A stretch of 64,000 nucleotides of DNA, from assembly GCF_014873145.1 (NCBI RefSeq), contig NZ_JADBEK010000001.1, forward strand, positions 3,968,001 to 4,032,000, in the 5' to 3' direction. The notes beneath the pieces were generated by a model. The model was not told the DNA's origin and searched no databases. It saw nothing but the letters and a program-made list of their open reading frames with translations. This DNA is from Nonomuraea angiospora. Its GTDB lineage: Bacteria > Actinomycetota > Actinomycetes > Streptosporangiales > Streptosporangiaceae. Positions 51,116 through 60,307 of this stretch are shown here, piece after piece; position 1 is the stretch's first letter; every line of letters starts with the position of its first letter. Position numbers and translations under genes: made by a program.

Positions 51116-52393
51116 TCAAGTCCGAGTCGGAGTTGGGTCGGAGTTGGGTCGGAGGTCCGGGTTGAGGTGGGTGGCGATGCGGAGGAGGCTGTCGGTGGTC
51201 CCGAAGCTGCCCGGTCTGGTGACCACCGAGTGGCCCTGAGGGGTGCGGCTGTGGACGGCGCCGTGGTGGACCTGGTCCAGGGGGATCAGCTCGCGTACCC
51301 CCAGCGCGTCCAGGACCCGTCTGGCGGTCTCGCCTCCGGTGAGGACCAGGTCGGCGGGGGTCTCCCCGAGTGCCTCGCGTACCACCTCGGCGAGGGCACG
51401 GGTCAGGGCCGGGCCGCTCACCGTCAGCACGACAGGGCCTGAGGTCAGCGCGTCCCGTACGCGCTCCGCCGCCGTCACATGCGGGCAGCCGGGCCCAACG
51501 GCATCGGGCCCCGCGACCGCGGCGTCCGGGGGCCGGAGCGTCACGTGGGTGAACCCGTGCTCCACGAGCAGCCTGACCTGCCCGGCCGCCCTCGGTTCTG
51601 CCGTCCCGACCACCACCAGCAGCCGACCGTTCGCGGGCGACGCCGTGCAGGAGCCGGGAACGGCAGCCGAGTCCAGGCGGGCCGAGCCGCTCCCAGGTGC
51701 GCGTGAGCCGGCGTCCAGACGGGCCGAGCCGCTCCCAGGTGCGCGAGAGCCGGCGTCCAAGGAGAGCGAGCCCGTCGCGGATGGGCGGGCTGCGTTCAGG
51801 GCGCGGCCGAGGGCGGTGGCCAGGCCGCCCGAGCCGATCAGGCGGGCCGGGCCCCCGAGGGTGGCGGCCACGATGGCGTCCAGGTCGGCGTCCGTCTCGG
51901 CGTCGCAGACGGCCACCCGTCCGGTAGCGAGGACGGCGGGCAGGTCGGCGCCCACGGGCACGTGGACCCACGGGACGTCCCCCAGCGCCTCGGCCACGGT
52001 GGCGGGAGCGGGGCGGGGTTCTGCGCGCCATGCGCGCGTTTCGCGCAGCGGTACGCCGTGAACGTACGGCACCCCGCCCACGACCGTGCGACCGGCGGAC
52101 GGCAGCGCCGGGGCGAAGACCACCGGGGCGTCGAGGCAGGCGGCGACCGTGGCGGCCACGTCGCCGCGCAGCAGGGAGTCGACCTTGACGAAGACCCGCC
52201 GGTCACCCGCATGAGCGAGCGCCTCCCGTACCAGGTCGAACGCCCTCGGGTGGTGCCGGCTGTCCAGATCCGTGACCACCAGGGCAGCGGCCGCGACGGG
52301 GACGGACAGCGCGATCCGCGCAGGGCGGCCGGGAGACATGAGCGCCGCCGCCGTCTCCGCCGCCCCCGTGAGGTCGTCCGCTAGGACGAACAT
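51116..52393 (-). CDS. Four-carbon acid sugar kinase (DUF1537 family)
   Basis: The 425-residue kinase starts FVLADDLTGAAETAAAL, the N-terminal acid-sugar-binding signature of the family. It has KVDSLLRGDVAATV and a C-terminal nucleotide-binding part with VLTGGETARRVLDAL and GSFGTTDSLLR. Family members phosphorylate threonate, erythronate and similar acids. A 42-bp unit repeated in frame (LDAGSRAPGSGSAR, twice) forms a low-complexity insert between the two domains. It is the first gene of the minus-strand arm and diverges from the ABC importer genes. Confidence 0.88.
   Translation of the reverse strand: MFVLADDLTGAAETAAALMSPGRPARIALSVPVAAAALVVTDLDSRHHPRAFDLVREALAHAGDRRVFVKVDSLLRGDVAATVAACLDAPVVFAPALPSAGRTVVGGVPYVHGVPLRETRAWRAEPRPAPATVAEALGDVPWVHVPVGADLPAVLATGRVAVCDAETDADLDAIVAATLGGPARLIGSGGLATALGRALNAARPSATGSLSLDAGSRAPGSGSARLDAGSRAPGSGSARLDSAAVPGSCTASPANGRLLVVVGTAEPRAAGQVRLLVEHGFTHVTLRPPDAAVAGPDAVGPGCPHVTAAERVRDALTSGPVVLTVSGPALTRALAEVVREALGETPADLVLTGGETARRVLDALGVRELIPLDQVHHGAVHSRTPQGHSVVTRPGSFGTTDSLLRIATHLNPDLRPNSDPTPTRT
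51674..51757. repeat. In-frame 42-bp tandem repeat inside the kinase gene
   Basis: Two adjacent 42-base copies (51674-51715, 51716-51757) differ at only two positions. Each encodes one 14-residue unit in the interdomain linker, so gain or loss of a copy keeps the frame. Confidence 0.85.
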
Positions 52394-52411
52394 GCGCCCT
52401 CACCTCGACTT

Positions 52412-52471
52412 GCGTAAATCACGCGGTGAGTATTGCACGAAACGCGCAAGCTATGCCACAGTTGCCGGCAA
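52412..52471. promoter_or_regulatory. Palindromes in the divergent control region of the acid-sugar locus
   Basis: GCGTAAATCACGC (52412-52424), TTGCACGAAACGCGCAA (52433-52449, one mismatch) and TTGCCGGCAA (52462-52471) lie between the kinase and the binding-protein gene. They are candidates for the DeoR operator controlling both directions. Confidence 0.5.
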
Positions 52472-52557
52472 GTAACGCGGAGGTTTCCCGCAATCACCCC
52501 CCAGAACGACAAAGCCACCGCACGACAGAACGACATCCCCGTTCGATGGAGGGCTGA

Positions 52558-54123
52558 ATGACTCAGTCCACACCCCCCGAAATCTCACGCCGCACCTTCC
52601 TCTGGACGGGCGCGGCGATGGGCCTGGGCCTCGCGGCCGGCTGCGCGGGCCCGACCGGGAGCCCCGCGCCTGGATCGATGGTCCTGGCGCTCAACCGCTC
52701 CCTGGTCTCCCTGGACAACAAGCTCAACCAGTTCGAGGCGGCCGTCACCGTGCAGCGCGGCGTGCGCCAGGCGCTGACGAGGATCGGCCCCAAGCTGACC
52801 CCCGAGCCGGTGCTCGCCGAGAGCTTCCGGCTCACCGCCCCCACCGAGTGGACCGTGCGGCTGCGCGCCGGCGCCCGCTACTCCGACGGCTCCCCCGTCA
52901 CCCCCAAGGACGTGGCGACGGCGCTGGAGATGTACCAGAAGGTGAACGGGTCGTTCATCGCCTCCTTCTTCCCCGAGTGGCCACGGGTGGAGCAGGACGA
53001 CGAGCGCACGTTCCGGCTGCGCAGCGACAAGCCGCTGCCGGTGCTCGACTACCTGATGGCCAACATCCTCATCACCCCGTCGTCGGCCAACCAGCCGGCC
53101 GAGCTGCAGAGCGGGGTCGGCAGCGGGCCGTACACGGTGGTGCGGTCCGACCGCGGCGCCGGCGTCTACACCCTGCGCGCGAACCCGGCCTACTGGGGGC
53201 CGAAGCCGCGGCTCAGCACCGTGCACGTGCGGTTCATCCAGGAGGAGTCCAGCCGCGTCGTGGCCCTGCGCAGCGGCGAGATCGACGTGATCGACACGAT
53301 CTCGCCCGACTCGGCCGAGCAGCTGCGCAACCTGCCGGACGTCGAGCTGACCTCGGCCGTCGGCACCCGCATCAACCAGCTGTTCTTCAACTTCCGCAAA
53401 CCGCCCGGCCACCCGCTGGCCGACGCGCGGGTGCGCCGGGCGCTGACGTTCGCCGTGGACGGCAAGAGGCTGGCCGAGGACGTGCTCCAGGGCACCGCCA
53501 TCCCGGCCGACGGCGTGGTCAGCGGCATCCTGTCCGGCGCGGTCAAGACCGGCCAGTACGCCTACGACCCGGCCATGGCCATCCGGCTCCTGGCCGAGGC
53601 CGGGGTCAAGCCGGCCGACCTGAACCTCAAGATCATCTGGGAGACCGGCGAGTTCCCCAGCGACAGCCTCCTCATGGAGGGCGTGCAGCAGATGCTCGAA
53701 CAGATCGGCGTGCGCTGCTCGTTGCAGCAGTTCGAGCCGGGCGGCGACATCTCCAAGTGGCGGCAGGGCCGCGCCGGCGACTGGGACATCCTGGGCAACG
53801 GCTTCTCGGTCCCGACCGGGCTGGCGTACTCGGCGCTGCAGGGCATGTTCGGCGGCACTCCCGAGAAGGAGAAGACCCGCGACACCTACCAGGGCTACGT
53901 CCAGCCCCAGGTCGTCGAGCTGCTCGGACGCGCCGCGGAAGAGGTGGACGCGCAGGCCAGGGCGGCCGTCGTGGCCAAGGCCCAGCAGGCGGTGTGGGAC
54001 AGCTGGCCGTGCCTGTGGGCGTTCGTCCCGCGCACGATGCTGGCGCACCGCAGGCGGGTGCGCGGCCTGGCGCTGGAGCCGACCAATTCCTACGACCTCG
54101 CCGCGCTGCGGCTGGACGGGTGA
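52558..54123 (+). CDS. ABC importer substrate-binding lipoprotein (family 5, Tat signal)
   Basis: The 521-residue receptor carries a twin-arginine signal SRRTFLWTGAA and lipobox AAGC with Cys29. The fold is that of oligopeptide/nickel/glycoside-binding family 5 proteins: RYSDGSPVTPKDV, GSGPYTVV, NPAYWG and ADARVRRALTFAVD. Ligands of this family include peptides, opines and oligosaccharides. In this locus a sugar-acid conjugate is more likely than a peptide. GGAGG precedes the ATG; the permease gene follows after three bases. Confidence 0.9.
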   Translation: MTQSTPPEISRRTFLWTGAAMGLGLAAGCAGPTGSPAPGSMVLALNRSLVSLDNKLNQFEAAVTVQRGVRQALTRIGPKLTPEPVLAESFRLTAPTEWTVRLRAGARYSDGSPVTPKDVATALEMYQKVNGSFIASFFPEWPRVEQDDERTFRLRSDKPLPVLDYLMANILITPSSANQPAELQSGVGSGPYTVVRSDRGAGVYTLRANPAYWGPKPRLSTVHVRFIQEESSRVVALRSGEIDVIDTISPDSAEQLRNLPDVELTSAVGTRINQLFFNFRKPPGHPLADARVRRALTFAVDGKRLAEDVLQGTAIPADGVVSGILSGAVKTGQYAYDPAMAIRLLAEAGVKPADLNLKIIWETGEFPSDSLLMEGVQQMLEQIGVRCSLQQFEPGGDISKWRQGRAGDWDILGNGFSVPTGLAYSALQGMFGGTPEKEKTRDTYQGYVQPQVVELLGRAAEEVDAQARAAVVAKAQQAVWDSWPCLWAFVPRTMLAHRRRVRGLALEPTNSYDLAALRLDG

Positions 54124-54126
54124 GCC

Positions 54127-55062
54127 ATGATCGGTTACGCCGTGCGGCGGCTCGGGCAGAGCGTCCTGACCGTCTTCCTCACCGTGTCCACCGTCTTCGT
54201 GCTGATCAGGCTGGCGCCCGGCGACCCGGCCACGTCCTTCGCGGGGCCGCTGGCCACGACCGAGGACCTGGCGAAGGTGCGGGCCATGTTCGGGCTGGAC
54301 CAGCCGCTGCTCACGCAGTACGGGCTGTTCCTGAAGAGCCTGCTGACCGGGGACTTCGGCACCTCCTACTCCTTCCAGGCCCCGGCGCTGGACGTCGTGC
54401 TCGGCCGCCTCCCGTACACGATCACCCTGGCCACCTCGGCGATCCTCGTGACGGCGCTGGTCGCCATCCCCCTGGGCGTGTGGATGGCGCGGCGCGCCGA
54501 CACCCGCAGGGAGCTGGCCGCGAACGTGCTGACGATCGCCGGCCAGTCCATGCCGGAGTTCTGGACCGGCGTCATGCTGCTGACGTTGTTCGCGATCGTG
54601 GTGCCGGTGCTGCCCGCGTCCGGGTTCGCCACGTGGGGCGGGCTGGTGCTGCCCACGCTGACGGTCGCGGTCCTACAGATCGCGCTGATCTCGCGGCTGG
54701 TCAGGCGCGAGATGTGCGCGAACCTCGCCGCCCCCTACCTCACCGTCGCCCGCTCGCGCGGCGTGTCCGCCTTCGGCCTGACCTGGCGGTACGCGATGGC
54801 CAACTCGGCGATCCCGGTGCTGACGGCGCTCGGCACGAGGTTCGCCGCCATGGTGAACGGCGTGGTCGTGGTCGAGGTGGTCTTCGCCTGGCCCGGCGTC
54901 GGCTCACTGGTGGTGCGCGCGCTGGAGACCAGGGACTACCCGCTGATCCAGGCCACGGTGCTGGTCACGGCCGCCGCGGCGGTGCTGGTGCAGTTCCTGG
55001 TGGACCTGGCCTACTCCGTACTCGATCCCCGCATTCGCCTGGGAAAGGCGGTCAGCCGATGA
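54127..55062 (+). CDS. ABC importer permease 1 (DppB-like)
   Basis: A 311-residue permease with six predicted helices. The N-terminus VRRLGQSVLTVFLTVSTVFVLIRLAPGDPA is typical of DppB/OppB proteins. The EAA-like coupling motif is seen in YLTVARSRGVSAFGLTWRYAM, and FAWPGVGSLVVRAL follows. Its stop overlaps the ATG of the next permease by four bases. It should form the heterodimeric channel with that protein. Confidence 0.92.
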   Translation: MIGYAVRRLGQSVLTVFLTVSTVFVLIRLAPGDPATSFAGPLATTEDLAKVRAMFGLDQPLLTQYGLFLKSLLTGDFGTSYSFQAPALDVVLGRLPYTITLATSAILVTALVAIPLGVWMARRADTRRELAANVLTIAGQSMPEFWTGVMLLTLFAIVVPVLPASGFATWGGLVLPTLTVAVLQIALISRLVRREMCANLAAPYLTVARSRGVSAFGLTWRYAMANSAIPVLTALGTRFAAMVNGVVVVEVVFAWPGVGSLVVRALETRDYPLIQATVLVTAAAAVLVQFLVDLAYSVLDPRIRLGKAVSR

Positions 55063-55910
55063 TCACAGCCGTCACGCCCGCGCGGCTCAAGCGGGCCGCC
55101 GCCACCAGGCGGCGCCGGAGCCGGCGGCTCAAGCTGGTGGCCGGCACGGTCTGCACGGCCGTGGTCGTGCTGCCGGTGGTGCTGGCGAACCTGCTGCCCC
55201 TTCCCGGCCCCAACCTGCAGGACCTCGGCCAGCGGCGGCTGCCGCCGCTGACCGGCGGCCACCTGTTCGGCACCGACCAGCTCGGCAGGGACCTGCTGGC
55301 CAGGGTGCTGCACGGCGGGCAGGTGTCGCTGCTGATCGGCGTGCTCGCCGTGCTGGTCTCCGGGCTCGTCGGCATCCTCGCCGGCTCCGCGGCCGGGTAC
55401 TTCGGCGGCTGGGTGGACGCGATCGTCTCCCGCCTGCTGGAGGCGCAGCTGTCGCTGCCGCTGCTGATGATGCTGCTGCTCGTGGTCGCCCTGTTCGGCG
55501 CCTCGGTGCCGGTGATCACGGTGGTCATCGCGCTCGCGCAGTGGCCGGAGGTGGCCCGCATCTCCAGATCGCTGGTGCTGGTCGAACGCGAGAAACCGTA
55601 CGTGGACGCCGCCCGCATGCTCGGCCTGCGCCGGGCCGGCGTGCTGGCCGTGCACGTCATCCCGAACATCATCCGGCGCGCCGGGCTCGTCGTCCTCCTG
55701 CTGCTGGCCCAGGCCGTGCTGCTGGAGAGCGCGCTCAGCTACCTGGGCGCGGGCCCGCAGCGGCCGTTCGCGACCTGGGGGCGGATCATCTCCGACGGCC
55801 AGGACTACATCACCACCTCCTGGTGGCTGGTGACGCTGCCCGGACTGGTGATCGTGCTGCTGGTGGTCGGCGTCAACCTCGTCGGCGACGCCCTGTACGA
55901 GCGGAGGTGA
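55059..55910 (+). CDS. ABC importer permease 2 (DppC-like)
   Basis: A 283-residue DppC/OppC-type permease. It contains FGTDQLGRDLLARVLHGGQVSLLIG, the usual periplasmic and second-helix segment, and the coupling motif EKPYVDAARMLGLRRAGVLAVHV. ATGA overlap with the first permease indicates coupled translation. The ATPase genes follow directly. Confidence 0.92.
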   Translation: MITAVTPARLKRAAATRRRRSRRLKLVAGTVCTAVVVLPVVLANLLPLPGPNLQDLGQRRLPPLTGGHLFGTDQLGRDLLARVLHGGQVSLLIGVLAVLVSGLVGILAGSAAGYFGGWVDAIVSRLLEAQLSLPLLMMLLLVVALFGASVPVITVVIALAQWPEVARISRSLVLVEREKPYVDAARMLGLRRAGVLAVHVIPNIIRRAGLVVLLLLAQAVLLESALSYLGAGPQRPFATWGRIISDGQDYITTSWWLVTLPGLVIVLLVVGVNLVGDALYERR

Positions 55911-55917
55911 CGGCGAG

Positions 55918-56712
55918 ATGAGCATGCTCGACGTCGAGGACCTGCGGATCGAGTTGATGACCGACCGCGGCGTGGTGCGGGCCGTGGACGGGGTCTCGTT
56001 CTCCATCGACCCCGGCGAGACCGTGACGATCATCGGCGAGTCCGGCTCCGGCAAGTCGACCACCGCGATGGGGGTGCTGCGGCTCCTGCCGGACGACGAG
56101 GCCGTCATGTCGGGACGGGTGGAGATCGACGGCCACGACGTGGTCGCCGACGCCCGCGCCGCGGCCCGGCTGCGCGCCGAGACGGTCGCGCTGATCCCGC
56201 AGGACCCGATGACCGCGCTCAGCCCGGTGCACACCATCGGCGGCCAGCTGCGCGAGGCCGTGCGGCTGCGCGACCCGGGCCTGTCCAGGAAGGCCGCGGC
56301 GGAGCGGGCCGCCGACCTGCTGGCCCAGGTCGGCATCCCGGAGCCGGGCAAGCAGCTCGGCCGCCACCCCCACCAGTTCTCCGGCGGCATGCTGCAGCGG
56401 GTGCTCATCGCCATCGCGCTGGCCGGGCGGCTCAAGCTGCTGGTCGCCGACGAGCCCACCAGCGCGCTCGACGTCACCGTGCAGGCGGGCATCCTCGACC
56501 TGCTGCTGAGGCTCCAGGAGGACACCGGCATGGGAATCCTGATGATCACGCACGACCTCGGGGTGGCGCGGCTGGTGTCCGACCGCGTCCACGTGATGAA
56601 GGACGGGAGATTCGTGGAGAGCGGCGAGGTGGAGCAGATCGTGGACGCGCCGGGCGAGGAGTACACCCGCTCGCTGCTCGGCGCCGTGCCCCGGCTGGGT
56701 GAGTTCCGATGA
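55918..56712 (+). CDS. ABC importer ATPase 1 (DppD-like)
   Basis: A 264-residue ATPase with Walker A GESGSGKST (40-48), Q-loop IPQDPMTAL, signature FSGGMLQRVLIA, Walker B LLVADEPTSALD and H-loop MITHDLG. Compared with full-length DppD it is short at the C-terminus and lacks the usual oligopeptide C-terminal extension. It overlaps the next ATPase gene by four bases. Confidence 0.92.
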   Translation: MSMLDVEDLRIELMTDRGVVRAVDGVSFSIDPGETVTIIGESGSGKSTTAMGVLRLLPDDEAVMSGRVEIDGHDVVADARAAARLRAETVALIPQDPMTALSPVHTIGGQLREAVRLRDPGLSRKAAAERAADLLAQVGIPEPGKQLGRHPHQFSGGMLQRVLIAIALAGRLKLLVADEPTSALDVTVQAGILDLLLRLQEDTGMGILMITHDLGVARLVSDRVHVMKDGRFVESGEVEQIVDAPGEEYTRSLLGAVPRLGEFR

Positions 56713-57533
56713 GCGGGCCGCTGCTGGAGGTGCGCGACCTCGTCGTCGAGTACGCGACCGCGAACGGCAAGGTCCGGGCCGTGGACGGCGTCGGCTTCTC
56801 CGTGGCCAAGGGCGGCTGCCTGGCCGTGGTCGGCGAGTCCGGCTGCGGCAAGTCCACGATCGCCAGGGCGCTCGTGCGGCTGCTCACCCCGACCTCGGGC
56901 GAGGTGCTGCTGGACGGGCAGGACCTGGCCCGCATGAACGAGCGGCGGCTGCGCCCGATCCGGTCCCGGATCCAGATGGTCTTCCAGGACCCGTACGGCT
57001 CCCTGGACCCGCGCATGACGGCCGCCGACATCGTGGCCGAACCGCTCAAACTGCGCGGTGTGCGCTCCAAGGCGGACCGGGAGCGCGCCGCGGCCGACCT
57101 GTTCGACCGGGTGGGCCTGCCGTCGAGCGCGCTCCAGCGGCGGCCCGCGGAGTTCTCCGGCGGGCAGCGGCAGCGCATCGGCATCGCCAGGGCGCTGGCC
57201 AGCCGGCCGGAGGTGCTGGTCTGCGACGAGGCCACCAGCGCGCTCGACGTGTCCGTGCAGGCCCAGGTCCTGGCGCTGCTCAACGAGCTGCGCCGGGAGA
57301 GCGGCCTGACGTACGTGTTCATCTCGCACAACCTGGGCGTGGTGCGCGAGGTCAGCGACGAGGTGCTGGTGATGCGGGCGGGCCGGGTGGTCGAGCACGG
57401 GCCGACGGCGACGGTGCTCGCCTCGCCCCGCGAGCCGTACACGCGGGCGCTGCGCGCGGCGGCGCTCGACCCGACGACGATGCGGGGGCGCAAACCGCGC
57501 GACGTCCTCGCGACAGCGAAAGGAGCCCCTTGA
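56709..57533 (+). CDS. ABC importer ATPase 2 (DppF-like)
   Basis: A 274-residue ATPase with Walker A GESGCGKST (42-50), Q-loop VFQDPYGSLDPRM, signature FSGGQRQRIGIA, Walker B VLVCDEATSALD and H-loop FISHNLG. Together with the four preceding genes it makes a complete importer. The last base of its stop codon is the first base of the aldo/keto reductase start (TGATG). Confidence 0.92.
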   Translation: MSGPLLEVRDLVVEYATANGKVRAVDGVGFSVAKGGCLAVVGESGCGKSTIARALVRLLTPTSGEVLLDGQDLARMNERRLRPIRSRIQMVFQDPYGSLDPRMTAADIVAEPLKLRGVRSKADRERAAADLFDRVGLPSSALQRRPAEFSGGQRQRIGIARALASRPEVLVCDEATSALDVSVQAQVLALLNELRRESGLTYVFISHNLGVVREVSDEVLVMRAGRVVEHGPTATVLASPREPYTRALRAAALDPTTMRGRKPRDVLATAKGAP

Positions 57534-58453
57534 TGAGCCCCGAACCGGTCCTGGGGACCATGACGTTCGGTGACACCGTGGACGCCGGGACGGCCGGGCG
57601 GATGCTCGACCACGCGCTCGACGCCGGGGTGACCGGCGTCGACACGGCCAACGGCTACGCGGGCGGGGCCGCGGAGGAGATCCTCGGCGAGCTGCTGCGC
57701 GGCCGCCGCGACCGGGTCGTGCTGGCGACCAAGGCCGGCATCCCCCACCCGGACGCCGGCGAGCACGCGCCCCTCTCCCCGGCCGGCCTGCGGGCCGCCC
57801 TGGAGGGCAGCCTGCGGCGGCTCGGCACGGACCACGTGGACCTGTTCTACCTGCACCAGCCCGACCGGGCGACCCCGCTGGAGGCCACCCTGGCCACGGT
57901 CGCCGCGCTGAAGGACGAAGGCAAGATCGGCAGCCTGGGCGTGTCGAACTACGCCGCCTGGCAGATCGCCGGGATCCACCCGGCTCCCGTGGTCGCCCAG
58001 CAGCTGTACAACCTGCTGGCCAGGCGGATCGAGGACGAGTACGCCGAGTTCGCCCTCACCAGCGGGCTGCGGACGATGGTCTACAACCCCCTGGGCGGCG
58101 GGCTGCTGACCGGGCGGCACCGCTTCGACCGGGCGCCGGACGGCGGGCGGTTCGGCGACTCGCGGCTGGCCGAGATGTACCGCAAGCGGTACTGGGACGC
58201 CAACCTGTTCAAGGCCGTCGAGGCGCTCGACGCGATCGCCGTGGCGGCGGGAGTGCCGCTCGCCGAGCTGTCGCTGCGCTGGCTGGCCGGCAAGCCGGTG
58301 GTGAACGCGGTGCTGCTCGGCGCGTCGAGCATCGACCACCTGCGCGCGAACCTGGCGGCGCTGGCCGCCGGGCCGCTGCCCGCCGACGTGGCCGCCGCCT
58401 GCGACGCCGTGGGCGACACGCTCCGCGGCCCGATGCCCGCCTACAACCGATAG
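57533..58453 (+). CDS. Aldo/keto reductase
   Basis: The 306-residue enzyme has the AKR tetrad: Asp37 and Tyr42 (VDTANGYAGG), Lys67 (LATKAGI) and His108 (FYLHQPD). A later GSLGVSNYAAWQI and VLLGASSIDHL complete the barrel and NADPH site. It should reduce an aldehyde or ketone, perhaps the aldehyde released by the aldolase two genes on. AGGAG lies eight bases before the ATG, which overlaps the preceding stop by one base. Confidence 0.9.
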   Translation: MSPEPVLGTMTFGDTVDAGTAGRMLDHALDAGVTGVDTANGYAGGAAEEILGELLRGRRDRVVLATKAGIPHPDAGEHAPLSPAGLRAALEGSLRRLGTDHVDLFYLHQPDRATPLEATLATVAALKDEGKIGSLGVSNYAAWQIAGIHPAPVVAQQLYNLLARRIEDEYAEFALTSGLRTMVYNPLGGGLLTGRHRFDRAPDGGRFGDSRLAEMYRKRYWDANLFKAVEALDAIAVAAGVPLAELSLRWLAGKPVVNAVLLGASSIDHLRANLAALAAGPLPADVAAACDAVGDTLRGPMPAYNR

Positions 58454-58459
58454 GGAGCC

Positions 58460-59539
58460 ATGAATCTGCTACCCGCCCCCACCGTCCAGGCGCACGCGGC
58501 CAATCTCATGCCGCTGCCGGGCGGCGACCTGGCCTGCGTCTGGTTCGGCGGGACCCAGGAGGGCATGCCCGACATCTCCATCTGGTTCTCCCGGCTCCGC
58601 GACGGCGCCTGGTCGCCGGCCGTGCGGCTCTCCGACGACGGCACCCGTTCGGAGCAGAACCCGGTCCTGTTCCCCACCCCGGACGGCGAGCTGTGGCTGC
58701 TCTACACCGCCCAGCACGCGGGCGACCAGGACACCGCCGAGGTCCGGCTGCGGGTCTCCGCGGACGGCGGCGACTCCTGGGGGCCGGTGCGCACGCTGAT
58801 CCCGGCCGACCCCGGCGGCGGCGTCTTCGTCCGCCAGCCGATCGTGGTGCTCCAGGACCGGTGGCTGCTCCCGGCCTTCCGCTGCAAGCGCCCGGCCACC
58901 GGCAAGTGGGCGGGCGACGACGACACCAGCGCCCTGTACGTCTCGCAGGACCGCGGCCGGACCTGGCGCCCCCAGGAGATCCCGGACAGCACGGGCTGCG
59001 TGCACATGAACGTGCTCCCCTTGCCGGACGGCACCCTGCTGGCCCTGTTCCGCAGCCGCTGGGCGGACCACGTCCACGAGTCCAGGTCGCACGACGGGGG
59101 CCGGACGTGGAGCGCGCCCATGCCGACCGCGCTGCCCAACAACAACTCCTCCATCCAGGCCACCCCGCTCGCCGACGGCCGCCTGGCCCTGGTGTTCAAC
59201 AACAGCAGCAGGCAGGACGCGACCGAGCGGCGCGCCTCGCTCTACGACGAGATCGAGGGCCACGGCCAGTCCGCGGGCAAGGCGTTCTGGGGCGCGCCCC
59301 GGGCCCCGCTGACGCTCGGCCTGTCGTCCGACGGCGGCCGCACCTGGCCCGACCTGCGCGATCTCGAGACGGGCGACGGCTACTGCATGACCAACAACTC
59401 CCGCGAGGGGCTCAACCGGGAGCTGTCGTACCCTTCGATCGCGCAGACCCCCGACGGCGATCTGCACGTCGCCTACACCTACCACCGCAAAGTCATCAAG
59501 CACGTCCACATCCCGGCAGAGGAGATCGATCGCGCATGA
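58460..59539 (+). CDS. Sialidase-like Asp-box (BNR) protein without signal peptide
   Basis: A 359-residue six-bladed propeller candidate with four Asp-boxes: SADGGDSW, SQDRGRTW, SHDGGRTW and SSDGGRTW. LACVWFGGTQEG near the start and the late LSYPSIAQTPDGDLHVAYTYHR resemble the exo-sialidase-like family found in glycan catabolism. There is no signal peptide, so it acts in the cytoplasm on imported material. Whether it is a hydrolase or a lyase cannot be read here. It lies six bases after the aldo/keto reductase and overlaps the aldolase start by ATGA. Confidence 0.83.
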   Translation: MNLLPAPTVQAHAANLMPLPGGDLACVWFGGTQEGMPDISIWFSRLRDGAWSPAVRLSDDGTRSEQNPVLFPTPDGELWLLYTAQHAGDQDTAEVRLRVSADGGDSWGPVRTLIPADPGGGVFVRQPIVVLQDRWLLPAFRCKRPATGKWAGDDDTSALYVSQDRGRTWRPQEIPDSTGCVHMNVLPLPDGTLLALFRSRWADHVHESRSHDGGRTWSAPMPTALPNNNSSIQATPLADGRLALVFNNSSRQDATERRASLYDEIEGHGQSAGKAFWGAPRAPLTLGLSSDGGRTWPDLRDLETGDGYCMTNNSREGLNRELSYPSIAQTPDGDLHVAYTYHRKVIKHVHIPAEEIDRA

Positions 59540-60300
59540 CGGCAGCCGAGTTCGCCAGAAGGATCCGCGAGCGCGAGCGGTGCGTCGGCTACTGGGTGGT
59601 GCTGGACGCCCCCGTCGCCACCGAGCGCCTGGCCAGGCTGGGCTACGACTACGTCGCGCTGGACGCCCAGCACGGGCTGATCGGGAACGCGGGCCTGCTG
59701 TCCAACCTCATGGCCATCGACGCGGGCGGCCGCTCGGTCGGGCTGGTGCGCGTCGAGTCCGGCGAGGCCGCGGCCATCGGCAGGGCGCTCGACTACGGCG
59801 CCGGCGGCGTGATCGTGCCGCTGGTCGACACCGCCGAGGACGCGGCCCGCGCCGTGTCCGCCGCCCGCTACCCCGCCAAGGGCCGCCGCTCGTACGGACC
59901 CATGCGCTCCATGCTCAGGATCGGCCCCACCCCGGCGGAGGCCGACGCGAGCGTGCTGGTGCTGGCCATGATCGAGACGCCGGACGGGCTGGCCAACATC
60001 GAGGAGATCTGCGCCACGCCCGGCCTGGACGGCGTGTACGTGGGCCCGTCCGACCTGTGCCTGGCCGTGGGCGGCAGGTTCCCGAACGACCCCGAGGTCG
60101 CCGACGTCTTCGAGGCCGCGCTGGTGAGGGTCAGCACGGCGGCCGAGGCGGCCGGGATCGCGGCCGGGATCCACAACCCCTCCGGCGAGCTGGCCGCGCG
60201 CCGCCTGGCCGAGGGCTTCACGTTCGCCACCGTGGCCTCCGACCTCGTCCACCTCGAACAGGCGGCCGCCGCGCACCTGAAGGCCGCCAGGGGCGAGTGA
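59536..60300 (+). CDS. HpcH/HpaI-family aldolase
   Basis: The 254-residue class II aldolase has YVALDAQHGLIG with catalytic Asp43 and His46, Arg72 in LVRVES, metal ligands Glu147 (MIETPDG) and Asp173 (GPSDLCLA). Relatives split 2-keto-3-deoxy sugar acids or 4-hydroxy-2-oxoheptanedioate to pyruvate plus an aldehyde. This is the last gene of the plus-strand arm and its end nearly meets the convergent VOC gene. It suggests that part of the imported substrate becomes a 2-keto acid. Confidence 0.9.
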   Translation: MTAAEFARRIRERERCVGYWVVLDAPVATERLARLGYDYVALDAQHGLIGNAGLLSNLMAIDAGGRSVGLVRVESGEAAAIGRALDYGAGGVIVPLVDTAEDAARAVSAARYPAKGRRSYGPMRSMLRIGPTPAEADASVLVLAMIETPDGLANIEEICATPGLDGVYVGPSDLCLAVGGRFPNDPEVADVFEAALVRVSTAAEAAGIAAGIHNPSGELAARRLAEGFTFATVASDLVHLEQAAAAHLKAARGE

Positions 60301-60307
60301 GCGCGGG

